Below are positions 37,141-44,855 of a stretch of 64,000 nt of DNA, in pieces. The notes under the pieces were generated by a model. The model saw only the letters and a list, made by a program, of their open reading frames with translations. It was not told the origin of the DNA and made no database searches. The translations under genes and the position numbers were made by a program. Origin of the DNA: Bacteroidales bacterium (lineage in GTDB: Bacteria; Bacteroidota; Bacteroidia; Bacteroidales; P3); assembly GCA_017480225.1 (NCBI GenBank), contig JAFVBB010000010.1, positions 184,748 through 248,747 of the forward strand, given 5' to 3'. How positions within the stretch are numbered: position 1 is the first letter of the stretch; each line of letters starts with the position of its first letter.

Positions 37141-38844
37141 TTATTGCTGATGTTCGTCTGCTGCCAGCTTGGGCATCATTTCCCTGTATTTGCGGTAGTA
37201 TTTACTGTTAGACCGCTTCGAGCCGTATTCATACTCATCCAGCTCGGCCTTCTTCTGCTTCCACTCGTCGTCGAGCCTGCTCTTGCTTTGGCTCATCTCT
37301 TCCACACTCAGCCCCTGTCCGGCCATCGCTCCGAGCTGCCTCTCCATCGCTTCCTTTTTCTTTTGCAATTCGTCAATCTGCCTGTTCAGCTCATCAAGCG
37401 CCTGTTGCAGCTCGCCACGCTGCTTGCCGTTCTCCTTGGCCAGATTAATCTTTTCCAGCATCTCCTTGCGCTGGGCCATGAGACCGTCGGTTTCGTCGCG
37501 GCGACGCTGCAACTCCTGCTCATATTCGCTGCGCCAGGCGCAGAAGTCGCCAAAGATGTCGTCGCGGCCAAGCCTGGCATTCAACGCACGCGAGGCCACA
37601 GCCATCACGTCGGTGCCAATCACCACGGCCGCCATTGATATGTCGTCGTGGAAGCCGTTGCTCATTATGCCTTCCCGCAGCTGCAAGCCCCACTGCTCGG
37701 GGGTCTCGGCCACTATGGTTGTGCGGACCATCTGCTCGAAGAGTATGGGGTTGGTGAAGTAGCCGAAGCAGCCGTCGGTGGCGGCCATTAGCAGCAACGG
37801 ACGGTCGGCACTGAAATGCAGCCTTAGCGGCTTCTCCACGTTCACCTTGAACGGCTTGTCCAGACACACGGTTTGAGCCATCTTCAAGTCCATGTTCTCC
37901 GGCGCGAAGGGGTCGCCGTTGGGCGCGTCAGCGTCGTCGGTGGTGAGGAAGTACATGCCGTCGGGGTTGAAGAGGTAGACACGCGAATCGCCCACCCAGA
38001 AGGTGGTGGCCTCCACTGTGCACGCGTCGCCGTCGGCCTTGAAGAGGCAGCCTGCCACCGTGGTGGGGAACTCGCTGGTGAGCGAATTGAACCTCAGCCC
38101 CTGCGGAGGCTCCTCGCCGGGCTTGAGGTAGACACGCCAGTCGGCGGTGAGCCCGCGCATCTGCTCCTTGATGTACTTCTCATCGAAGCGATTTAGGAAC
38201 TCCGCTATGGGGTCGCTTTCGCGCAGGCACATGAGGAAGAGTGCATTCACCACCTCACGCAGCGTTCTCGAAGCAACCCAGGCGGCGGTGTGGGTGACGT
38301 GGGTTTTACTGTTTTCGTACAATCTGGCGCCTGCTCCACCCAGCCCGTCGAACACGCACAGCAGGCCTATGCCCTTCTTGTCGTCGAAGATGTATATCGG
38401 GTCGCTGTCCTCGCCGGCCTCGTCTTTCTTCTGAATGTTGAACTCTTTGAGCCTTATCATCGGGGCCGGCACCACCTGTTCCTCTTCAACCTGCGACGCT
38501 CCGTCGGCGGACACTTCAGCTTCTTGCCGCTCCTCTACATGCATGGCGGCAGGCTCTTCTGTTTCTTCGTCGGCAGGCACTTCTGCGGCAGGTTCCCCAG
38601 GCTGGGTCTCCACTTCCGCCGCAACCTTTTCGGCCTGCTGTTGCTCTTCCTCATGTGCGGTGGCAGACTCTTCCACCAGTATCTGCTCCACCGGCGCTTC
38701 CACCGCCCAAGCTGCTGGGCCGGCACCCGCGGTTGCCTCCCCGGCAGCAAAAGTCGGCCCGGCCGGTTCCTCACTCACCGTCTGCCCGGCGGTCGTCATG
38801 GGGTCGGGCAATCCTTGTTGGCCATTATGCATTTCTTCGCTCAT
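37141..38844 (-). CDS. PP2C-type Ser/Thr phosphatase with acidic linker and coiled coil
   Basis: This 567-residue protein has three parts. Residues about 10-130 are a Glu/Ala/Pro-rich, low-complexity acidic region. About 135-415 form a PP2C (PPM) phosphatase with the metal residues in CVFDGLGG (D166), VGDSRVYLF, AATDGCFGYF and DDISMAAVVIG. About 430-545 are a charged coiled coil (QRRRDETDGL, KENGKQRGELQQAL). It would reverse phosphorylation by the kinases encoded immediately downstream. An in-frame ATG at 38952 would add 36 residues, but that stretch is AT-rich with codon use unlike the gene, and the AAAACAAAACA leader favours 38844. Confidence 0.87.
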   Translation of the reverse strand: MSEEMHNGQQGLPDPMTTAGQTVSEEPAGPTFAAGEATAGAGPAAWAVEAPVEQILVEESATAHEEEQQQAEKVAAEVETQPGEPAAEVPADEETEEPAAMHVEERQEAEVSADGASQVEEEQVVPAPMIRLKEFNIQKKDEAGEDSDPIYIFDDKKGIGLLCVFDGLGGAGARLYENSKTHVTHTAAWVASRTLREVVNALFLMCLRESDPIAEFLNRFDEKYIKEQMRGLTADWRVYLKPGEEPPQGLRFNSLTSEFPTTVAGCLFKADGDACTVEATTFWVGDSRVYLFNPDGMYFLTTDDADAPNGDPFAPENMDLKMAQTVCLDKPFKVNVEKPLRLHFSADRPLLLMAATDGCFGYFTNPILFEQMVRTTIVAETPEQWGLQLREGIMSNGFHDDISMAAVVIGTDVMAVASRALNARLGRDDIFGDFCAWRSEYEQELQRRRDETDGLMAQRKEMLEKINLAKENGKQRGELQQALDELNRQIDELQKKKEAMERQLGAMAGQGLSVEEMSQSKSRLDDEWKQKKAELDEYEYGSKRSNSKYYRKYREMMPKLAADEHQQ

Positions 38845-38919
38845 TGTTTTGTTTTCCCTGAATTTGTTTGCTATGTTGAGCATTGTATTAACAACACCAG
38901 CTATCCAATTGCACACATA

Positions 38920-38943
38920 CGATATGACTTTCGATATGACTTT
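38920..38943 (-). repeat. Tandem 12-bp direct repeat upstream of the PP2C gene
   Basis: CGATATGACTTT occurs twice in direct succession (38920-38931 and 38932-38943), about 75-100 nt upstream of the preferred PP2C start, in an AT-rich segment. It may be a binding site or part of an internal promoter within the cassette. Confidence 0.6.
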
Positions 38944-38952
38944 ATTTCTCAT

Positions 38953-39261
38953 TGATAGCTCTTCTTGGTTAAGGTTTGCTTCTGCAGCCAGCCTTTGCAG
39001 CTCTCAGCAGCCTGCCGGCAGTCGCACAAGGCGATTGTCATGTTCCTGCACCTCACGGCACATCGTCCCCTCTGGCGGCGCCGCAGGCAACGCGACGCGC
39101 GTGCACACTGGCGGACAGTGCCATTGTTGGGCGATTGCCGGCCGACGCACCGATGCAAAGCTCGGTGCCGATGTTATTTGCCCCGCTGCCGCAAGGAGTG
39201 GTAACCGGCCAGCGGCTGGCGGCCACGGATGCGGCCGCCAGCTCCAGCCTGGGTGCAAGGG
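38953..39261 (-). other. Gap within the cassette, no confident gene
   Basis: Between the vWA stop and the PP2C leader are about 300 nt without a convincing gene. A minus-strand frame of 69 codons (39158-38949) exists, but its Arg/Cys-rich composition looks like chance. A strong inverted repeat with GCGGCCGCCAG arms lies at about 39215-39243. If the cassette is one transcript, this region could hold processing or attenuation structures. Confidence 0.4.
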
Positions 39262-39960
39262 TCAGACAGAACCCACAATGGAGTTGATGATGTCGCCATA
39301 CTGCACATCGCCCAGTCCCACCGAGGCCTCGGTGACAGCACCGATGGTCTGGTTCCAGTTGGTCATTATCTTGTTCCATACATCCTCGTCGGGAGCGAAG
39401 AGAACAAGACGCTTGGCGGCCTGCTTCAGCTTGCTCTTCGGCCCCATCTGGCCAACGGGCATCCACAACTCGGTGAGTTCCTGGAAACTCTTGGGGCCAT
39501 TCTTCGGGTAGAGGTCGTTGTCCTTGCCCACTTGTTTCTCGAGCGGATGGGCGTCGGCGTCGGTGAACATCACGATGATGTGGCGCTGACGGTCGCCGGT
39601 GCGCACCCAGTCGGTCTCCTGAATGGCCATGCCGAGCACCTCGAGCTGGTTCTCCGGGTAGTCGCCGCCGCCGTCGGCCACAAGGCCATTGAGGAATTCC
39701 TTGTAGCGTTCGGCGTCGTCGCTGCCCTGGTCGCTGAGCACGAAGAAGTCGCTCTGCTGCAGCGCGGCGAAGCCGTCGACAGCAAAGTCGCGGAAGGCTA
39801 TCACCTTCACCCTGACCTGCGACACATCCTTTTTGGCCGCCTGTAGGGCCGTCTGAAGGTCGGGCCAGAACTTAAGCGCATTATCACGGACCGTGTCGAT
39901 GCAGGGCTGCATACTGCCGGTGACGTCGATGCACATCACAATGTCAACTTTGTAATCCAT
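39262..39960 (-). CDS. von Willebrand factor A domain protein of the kinase cassette
   Basis: This is a single-domain vWA protein of 232 residues with no signal peptide. The metal-ion-dependent adhesion site is DVTGSM (residues 12-17), with later conserved elements in VIAFRDFAV, ADGGGDYPENQLEVL and IVMFTDADAHPL. The DVTGSM plus GGGDxPE combination is typical of cytosolic vWA proteins associated with kinases and of TerY-like proteins, rather than of adhesins. It lies between the YbjN-like and PP2C genes on the same strand. By analogy with the TerY-P triad, it may be a scaffold or substrate of the kinase/phosphatase pair. Confidence 0.87.
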   Translation of the reverse strand: MDYKVDIVMCIDVTGSMQPCIDTVRDNALKFWPDLQTALQAAKKDVSQVRVKVIAFRDFAVDGFAALQQSDFFVLSDQGSDDAERYKEFLNGLVADGGGDYPENQLEVLGMAIQETDWVRTGDRQRHIIVMFTDADAHPLEKQVGKDNDLYPKNGPKSFQELTELWMPVGQMGPKSKLKQAAKRLVLFAPDEDVWNKIMTNWNQTIGAVTEASVGLGDVQYGDIINSIVGSV

Positions 39961-40050
39961 ACTGTACTTTTTCTATTTGTTACTGTTTGTTTTATTTCTG
40001 TACTGTTTCATACGGCGGAGCCTGTCGGGCCGAAGCCGCCGCCTATCACC

Positions 40051-40099
40051 AGCCCCATGCGGTCAGAGAGAGTGCGCCGGGCAGGCGCAGCATGGGGCT
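40051..40099. other. Hairpin between the YbjN-like and vWA genes
   Basis: AGCCCCATGC (40051-40060) is complementary to GCATGGGGCT (40090-40099), with an inner GCGCC/GGCGC pairing. It lacks a T-run on the minus strand, so it is more likely an mRNA-processing or partial termination structure than a full terminator. Confidence 0.45.
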
Positions 40100-40133
40100 G
40101 CCCACGGCGTAGTAGTCTGCCACTGGAGGTTGC

Positions 40134-40589
40134 TTAAACGAACCTGGAAACGTCGGGTTCCTCGACGAATCTCACCAGCTCGGCGATGTATTGAAGCGCG
40201 TTGTTTACAGTCAGTTTCAGCACATTCTCAACCATAAAGGCTTCCGACACCTCCTCATCGAGCAGCTCGCCGCGTTTCACGATGATTGTACCTTTGTCAT
40301 TCATGATGGCGGAGACTATGCTGTACTCACCGTTGAGCTCGTTGATTTTCATCAGCGCCTTGGCGCGGGCGTCGCTGGGCACCACGAAGCCTTCCGGGGA
40401 GGCGCCTATCAAAAGAACTTGATCATCGATGACCGTAAAGATGAAGCGGATATTGTAGCGGCAATCGTCGTCGGCGCCGAAATCCACTGAAATGCTACCA
40501 TCGTCGTAGACAGAGGTGCTGCGAAATCCGCAACGGTCGAGCAGCAGTGCGCGGATTTTTTCTGGTGTGGGATTCTTGATCTTTTTCAT
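40134..40589 (-). CDS. YbjN-like / type III chaperone-fold protein
   Basis: This acidic cytosolic protein has 151 residues. The alternation of a leading helix (TPEKIRALLLDRCGF), paired strands (YNIRFIFTVIDDQVLLIGASP), a helix (ARAKALMKINELNGEYSIVSAIM) and a further strand-helix pair (TIIVKRGELLDEEVSEAF) resembles YbjN-family domains, which adopt a fold related to type III secretion chaperones. Such domains usually bind partner proteins. It lies 26 nt after the first zinc-ribbon gene and ahead of the vWA gene. The YbjN assignment is from the strand-helix pattern and is not certain. Confidence 0.65.
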   Translation of the reverse strand: MKKIKNPTPEKIRALLLDRCGFRSTSVYDDGSISVDFGADDDCRYNIRFIFTVIDDQVLLIGASPEGFVVPSDARAKALMKINELNGEYSIVSAIMNDKGTIIVKRGELLDEEVSEAFMVENVLKLTVNNALQYIAELVRFVEEPDVSRFV

Positions 40590-40615
40590 TAAGCTATTGT
40601 TTTTTTACACGTTCA

Positions 40616-40834
40616 TTATCCCTTTTCGCTGAACAGCTTTGCCAACTGCGCCTCAAGGCTGTCGGCCTGCCGCTTCGCGCAGGCAGAGCGCGCCGCGTCG
40701 AGCCGCGCACTGACAAGTTTTAATGCACCGTCCACACGCGGCGCGTCAAAACATACCTGCTTTCCGCACCAAGGGCAGAAAACAGCCTCGTCGGCTATGC
40801 CGTCGCACCCGCAACTGTTACACTTCTGACTCAT
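40616..40834 (-). CDS. 72-residue zinc-ribbon protein, first gene of the kinase cassette
   Basis: This short protein starts with a zinc ribbon (CNSCGC near residue 5 and CPWCGK near 20) followed by a helix of about 40 residues (GALKLVSARLDAARSACAKRQADSLEAQLAKLF). The ATG at 40834 is chosen because the ribbon begins right after it and a good promoter lies 28 nt upstream; upstream codons in the frame run through that promoter. It heads the minus-strand series of eight genes ending at 32499. A role as an adaptor is plausible but unproven. Confidence 0.75.
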   Translation of the reverse strand: MSQKCNSCGCDGIADEAVFCPWCGKQVCFDAPRVDGALKLVSARLDAARSACAKRQADSLEAQLAKLFSEKG

Positions 40835-40862
40835 GCCTGTTTTTTCTGTGTGTATTTCGGGT

Positions 40863-40895
40863 GCAAATTTACGCACTATTTTCAAGAAAACCAAA
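40863..40895 (-). promoter_or_regulatory. Promoter of the kinase cassette
   Basis: On the minus strand TTTG (40895-40892), a 21-nt spacer and TAAATTTG (40870-40863) fit the Bacteroidetes consensus. A run of ten G (40909-40918) lies 14 nt upstream of the -33 element. Confidence 0.7.
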
Positions 40896-40908
40896 CAAAA
40901 AAACGCGT

Positions 40909-40918
40909 GGGGGGGGGG
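40909..40918. repeat. G10 homopolymer tract next to the cassette promoter
   Basis: Ten consecutive G residues on the plus strand (C on the transcribed strand of the cassette). Tracts of this length are prone to slippage. No other run of this length was noticed in the window. Confidence 0.85.
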
Positions 40919-41052
40919 TAAATGGTTGATGCTGTGGCAATTATTTTTCACCTCACGACAGCCGATCCGGCCCTGCAGGCCATCGGCGGCCGCAGCGCCG
41001 GGGAGAATTCGGGCATCTCACCCCCACTCACCGACGCCGCCCCGGCGACGTC

Positions 41053-41145
41053 TGTTCTCCGATTGATGTCCGATTGTTCTTCGATTGTTCTCCGATACAA
41101 AATCGAAGAACAATCGAAGAACAATCGGAGAACAATCGAAGAACA
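41053..41145. repeat. Family 2 element, copy 1 (inverted arrays, 4 + 4 units of 11 bp)
   Basis: The left array has four units (TGTTCTCCGAT, TGATGTCCGAT, TGTTCTTCGAT, TGTTCTCCGAT), then a 5-nt spacer ACAAA, then the right array of ATCGAAGAACA twice, ATCGGAGAACA and ATCGAAGAACA. The arrays are complementary, giving a 44-bp stem with a few mismatches. A tail of about 75 nt (to about 41222) is also partly shared with copy 2. It lies between the divergent zinc-ribbon and chromate transporter genes. The rest of this gap of about 460 nt has no gene. Confidence 0.93.
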
Positions 41146-41293
41146 GACGGCGTTGACATTAACCTGATGCTTTTTCTGCCTGGCTTTCAGCATGTTGCAG
41201 GAATTAACAATCATAACTTACTCTAAATGAAGCATCAAGCCGATTTTTGAGGCGTGGGTGTAATAACCCAGGGTGGGCGGGCGTTAGTGGTGC

Positions 41294-41839
41294 ATGGTTA
41301 GGAAAAGCGACTTGTTCTGGAGTTTCTTCAAGGTTGGCACCTTCACCATCGGCGGCGGCTACGCCATGATACCGCTCATGCAGAGCGAGCTGGTGGAGCG
41401 CCACGGCTGGCTGGGCGAGGAGGAGTTTCTCGACGACGTGGCCCTGGCGCAGTCGATGCCGGGCGTGTTCGCGGTGAACATGGCAGCCATGACGGGCTAC
41501 CGGCTGCGGCGGCTGGGCGGGGCGGCGGCGGCCATTGCCGGCAACGTGCTGATGCCCATTGTCTTCATCCTGCTGCTGGCCACGGTGTTCCGCGCCTTCG
41601 GCGACAATGTGTACGTGCAGCGCGTGTTCATGGGGCTGCGGCCGTGCGTGGTGGCGCTGATTGCCGCCCCTGTGTTCAACATGGCGCGGAGCGCGAAGGT
41701 GGCGTGGAGCAACGCGTGGATACCGGCCGCCAGCGCGGCGGCGGTGTGGCTGCTGGGGGTGAACCCGGTGCTGGTGGTGCTGGCGGCGGCGGCTGGCGGC
41801 TGGCTGTGGTGGCGGGTGGCGAAAGGGGGCAGGCCATGA
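41294..41839 (+). CDS. Chromate transporter family protein, first half
   Basis: This is a membrane protein of the CHR family, 181 residues, with about five hydrophobic helices. The N-terminal signature FFKVGTFTIGGGYAMIPLMQ and ALAQSMPGVFAVNMA match the short-chain CHR proteins that work as a pair of half-transporters. It overlaps the second half by 4 nt (ATGA), so the two are made together. CHR proteins export chromate in known cases; the physiological substrate here is not evident. Confidence 0.88.
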   Translation: MVRKSDLFWSFFKVGTFTIGGGYAMIPLMQSELVERHGWLGEEEFLDDVALAQSMPGVFAVNMAAMTGYRLRRLGGAAAAIAGNVLMPIVFILLLATVFRAFGDNVYVQRVFMGLRPCVVALIAAPVFNMARSAKVAWSNAWIPAASAAAVWLLGVNPVLVVLAAAAGGWLWWRVAKGGRP

Positions 41840-42414
41840 TCTTCGCGCAGCTGTTCTGGAGCTTCCTCGTCATCGGGGCGTTCTGCTTCGGCGGCGGCTA
41901 CTCGATGGTGGCCATGATACAGGCCGAGGTGGTGGGGCGGCGCGGTTGGATGACGGCGTCGGAGTTCACCGACCTGCTGGCCGTGAGCCAGATGACGCCC
42001 GGGCCGGTGGGCATCAACACGGCCACCTATGCCGGCTATTCGGCGGTGCTCGGGGCGGGCTACCCGCAGTGGGCGGCCGTGTGCGGCAGCCTGCTGGCCT
42101 CGCTGGCGGTGGTGGCGGTGCCGGTGGCGCTGGTGCTGGGCGTGGGCGGCTGGCTGCTGACCAACAAGAAAAGGGGTGGCGTGGCGGCGGTGATGCGCGC
42201 GCTGAGGCTGGCGGTGGTGGGTCTGGTGGCGGCGGCGGCGCTGGGGCTGATGGGCAGCGAGTCGTTCGGCGTGCCCGGGGCGAACAGGCGCTTTGTGTCG
42301 TCGGTGGCCATTTTCGCCGTGGTGTTCCTCCTCTCGGTGTGGCGCAAGGCGGGGCCGCTGCTTCTGATAGCGGCGTCGGGCGTGGCCGGGCTGGTGGTGT
42401 TCTCTCTGCCGTGA
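41836..42414 (+). CDS. Chromate transporter family protein, second half
   Basis: The partner half-transporter has 192 residues, with signatures FLVIGAFCFGGGYSMVAMIQ and AVSQMTPGPVGINTATYAGY. The MTPGP element marks the second-type CHR domain. About five hydrophobic stretches follow. The pair is a normal two-gene system rather than a frameshifted single gene, because each half has its own family N terminus and the overlap is of the ATGA type. It converges with the ABC-F gene, whose stop is 8 nt away. Confidence 0.88.
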   Translation: MIFAQLFWSFLVIGAFCFGGGYSMVAMIQAEVVGRRGWMTASEFTDLLAVSQMTPGPVGINTATYAGYSAVLGAGYPQWAAVCGSLLASLAVVAVPVALVLGVGGWLLTNKKRGGVAAVMRALRLAVVGLVAAAALGLMGSESFGVPGANRRFVSSVAIFAVVFLLSVWRKAGPLLLIAASGVAGLVVFSLP

Positions 42415-42421
42415 GCGGGGG

Positions 42422-44272
42422 CTACATCAACTCGTCCAGCTCGAGCCAGCGCAGCTCCTTCTCGTCGAGCAGCGCCATCACCTCGCCTATCCTCACGCTG
42501 GCCGCCGAGGCCTCGTCGGGGCTTTGCGGCGAGCAGAGCAGGCGCTCCAGTGCGGCGCGCTCGGCGCCGAGGGCGTCAATTTCGGCCGTGAGGGTCTCGT
42601 ATTCGCGCTGCTCCTTGTAGGTGGCGCGGCGGCGCTGGGGCTGCTGGCGCTCCCTGGCCGGGGCGGCCTCGCGGGGCTGCTGCTGGCGCTGCCGTTTCTG
42701 CTCCAGCTCGCGCTCCTGGCGGTAGTCGGTGTAGTCGCTGTGGTAGTCGCGTATGCGGCCGTCGCCCTCGAACACCAGCAGGTGGTCCACGATGTGGTCC
42801 ATGAACGAGCGGTCGTGGCTGACGATGACGAGGCAGCCCTTGTACGAGCGCAGGAACTGCTCCAGGGTCTGCAGGGTGTAGATGTCGAGGTCGTTGGTGG
42901 GCTCGTCGAGGATGAGGAAGTTGGGGTTGGCCATGAGCACCAGGAGCAGATAGAGGCGCCGGCGCTCGCCGCCGCTGAGGTTGCCGAAGTAGTTGTACTG
43001 CGTGGTGCCGTCGAAGCCGAAGTGCGAGAGGAACTGGTGCGCCGTCATGCTGCGCCCGCCCTCCAGCTCGATCTGCTCGGCCACGTCCTTCACCAGGTCT
43101 ATCACACGGCGGTCGGCGGGCGCGCGCAGGCCTTCCTGCGTGTAGTAGCCAAACTGTATGGTCTGCCCCACCGACACGCGCCCCGACTGGGGGCGCAGCT
43201 GCCCGGTCATGATGTTGAGCAGCGTGCTCTTGCCCGCGCCGTTCGGCCCCACGATGCCCGTCTTCTCGCCGCGCTTGAAGAGGTAGGTGAAGTCGTCTAT
43301 CAGCGTGCGCCCGGCGGCGGAGTGGTGTATGTTGTACAGCTCGAGTATCTTGCCACCGATGCGCTCAGTCTTGACGGTGAACTGCGGGCGGGTGTCGTCG
43401 AAGCGCGTGTGCGCCTTGCGCTCCAGCTCGTGGAAGGCGTCGATGCGGGCCTGCGCCTTGGTGCCGCGCGCCTGCGGCATACGCCGCATCCACTCCAGCT
43501 CGGTGCGGTACAGGCTCTTGGCCTTGGCCACCTCGGCGCGCTCGTTGGCCTCGCGCTCAGCCTTCTTCTCCAGGTAGTAGGCGTAGACGCTGCCCTGCTG
43601 CGCCGCAGGCCGGTAGTGGTAGAGGCGCGCGTTGTCGAGCTCGAAGATGTCGTGGCACACGTTGTCAAGGAAATAGCGGTCGTGGGTCACCATCAGCAAT
43701 GCCAGCCGCTGTCGCGAGAGGAACTCCTCGAGCCACTCGATCATGCCTATGTCAAGGTGGTTGGTTGGCTCGTCGAGCACCAGTAGCGAGTGGGCCGCCG
43801 CCCCCTCGCCGGTGCACTCGATGAGCAGGCGGCAGAGGGCTGCCTTCTTCTGCTCGCCGCCGCTGAGGGTGGACATGGGGCGCTCCATCATCGGCGCCAC
43901 GCCCATGCGGGTGGTTATCTCCTCCACCCGCTGCTCGAATGCCCAGGGATCCTCGTTGTCGGGGCGGGCAGACTGGCCTATGAACTCGCCAACGCTGCGC
44001 CACGCGCCGAGGCCGTCGTCGCCCGACTGCGGCAGGTAGGCCAACCGCAGCCCGGCACGCAGGGTCACGCTGCCGCTGTCCTGCAGGGTGTTGTGACCCG
44101 GCAGCCCGGCGGCGGTCATGATGATGTTGAGCAGCGTGGTCTTGCCGTAGCCGTTGCGCGCAATGAGGGCGCACTTCTGCCCGGCGCCGATGCCGAAGCT
44201 GATGTCCTCGAAGAGCAGCTTGTCGCCGAAGCTCTTGGTGAGGTTGTCAACGGTAAGCAGTGCGTCAGCCAT
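42422..44272 (-). CDS. ABC-F family ATPase (Uup-like)
   Basis: This is a soluble duplicated ATP-binding cassette protein without membrane domains, 616 residues. The first cassette has Walker A ARNGYGKTT, signature LSGGEQKK and Walker B LLVLDEPTNHLD; the second has VGPNGAGKST, LSGGERRR and FLILDEPTNDLD. The inter-domain linker with MRRMPQARGTKAQARIDAF matches Uup/EttA-like translation factors, and the charged C-terminal helix (last 80 residues) fits Uup, which acts on ribosomes or DNA repair intermediates. The first Walker A has Ala in place of the first Gly, which appears common in Bacteroidetes Uup. It overlaps the acyltransferase gene by 8 nt. Confidence 0.92.
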   Translation of the reverse strand: MADALLTVDNLTKSFGDKLLFEDISFGIGAGQKCALIARNGYGKTTLLNIIMTAAGLPGHNTLQDSGSVTLRAGLRLAYLPQSGDDGLGAWRSVGEFIGQSARPDNEDPWAFEQRVEEITTRMGVAPMMERPMSTLSGGEQKKAALCRLLIECTGEGAAAHSLLVLDEPTNHLDIGMIEWLEEFLSRQRLALLMVTHDRYFLDNVCHDIFELDNARLYHYRPAAQQGSVYAYYLEKKAEREANERAEVAKAKSLYRTELEWMRRMPQARGTKAQARIDAFHELERKAHTRFDDTRPQFTVKTERIGGKILELYNIHHSAAGRTLIDDFTYLFKRGEKTGIVGPNGAGKSTLLNIMTGQLRPQSGRVSVGQTIQFGYYTQEGLRAPADRRVIDLVKDVAEQIELEGGRSMTAHQFLSHFGFDGTTQYNYFGNLSGGERRRLYLLLVLMANPNFLILDEPTNDLDIYTLQTLEQFLRSYKGCLVIVSHDRSFMDHIVDHLLVFEGDGRIRDYHSDYTDYRQERELEQKRQRQQQPREAAPARERQQPQRRRATYKEQREYETLTAEIDALGAERAALERLLCSPQSPDEASAASVRIGEVMALLDEKELRWLELDELM

Positions 44273-44855
44273 TGCGTTGCGACAGTATTTCGTGTGTCAG
44301 CCGGTAATTTGGAAAGACCCCCTGCTCTACGGCTCCTATGGCGGAGATGACCTTGGCGGGCACACCGCCCACCGTGCACCCGTCGGGCACCGACTGGTTC
44401 ACCACCGCATTGGCGCCGATGGCCACATTGCTGCCTATGGTGATGGGGCCGAAGAGCTTGGCGCCGGGACCCACATAGACGTTGTCGCCCAGCACCGGGG
44501 TTCCGCCGTAGTCGGCTATCGACGTCCCCACGTGCAGGCGGCAGTTGGAGCCCACCCGCGCCGAGGGGTTGACAGTCAAGGTGCCGCGATGCGCCAGGCA
44601 CAGGCCGGGGCCGAAGACATTCTTCGGCACGGTGAAGCCCAGCCTCACCGCCAGGCGGTGGTTGACCACCTCGAGCAGCAGCCTGCTCACCACGCGCCAG
44701 CGGCGGCAGTTGCAGAGGTACTCTATGCGGCGCAGCCGCAGCTGGAAGCGCAGGTGGTCGAGCCGCAGCCAGTCGACGAGGGTGAGCCTGCGCAGGCCGT
44801 GGGCGGCCAGGTCGGCGCGGACGTAATGGCGGTAGTCGTCGCGTGAGGCTATCAT
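44265..44855 (-). CDS. Hexapeptide-repeat acyltransferase (serine acetyltransferase-like)
   Basis: This 196-residue protein ends in a left-handed beta-helix of hexapeptide repeats (about 100-185: LTVNPSARVGSNCRLHVGTSI, GDNVYVGPGAKLFGPITIGSNVAIGANAVV), followed by VGGVPAKVI, the acetyl-CoA-site end typical of CysE-like transferases. The N-terminal half is helical and Arg-rich and differs from true CysE, which has a longer regulatory domain. It is more like the short transferases of capsule or LPS clusters. It is preceded by an acid phosphatase gene (4-nt overlap) and followed by ABC-F. Confidence 0.82.
   Translation of the reverse strand: MIASRDDYRHYVRADLAAHGLRRLTLVDWLRLDHLRFQLRLRRIEYLCNCRRWRVVSRLLLEVVNHRLAVRLGFTVPKNVFGPGLCLAHRGTLTVNPSARVGSNCRLHVGTSIADYGGTPVLGDNVYVGPGAKLFGPITIGSNVAIGANAVVNQSVPDGCTVGGVPAKVISAIGAVEQGVFPNYRLTHEILSQRNG

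Noticed and set aside
38949-39158. 69-codon frame between the vWA and PP2C genes
   Set aside because: Arg/Cys-rich sequence with no motif and no resemblance to any family. It ends by overlapping an alternative PP2C start that itself looks non-coding.
41053-41145. CRISPR array
   Set aside because: The 11-bp units are contiguous with no unique spacers between them, the arrays are inverted, and no cas gene is near. The same applies to all seven elements.
41294-42414. Frameshifted single chromate transporter
   Set aside because: Each half has its own family signature and the overlap is ATGA, as in the normal two-gene short-chain CHR systems.
42422-44272. Broken first ATP site of the ABC-F protein
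   Set aside because: Walker A reads ARNGYGKT with Ala for the first Gly, but related Bacteroidetes Uup proteins appear to have the same kind of change, and all other motifs are intact.
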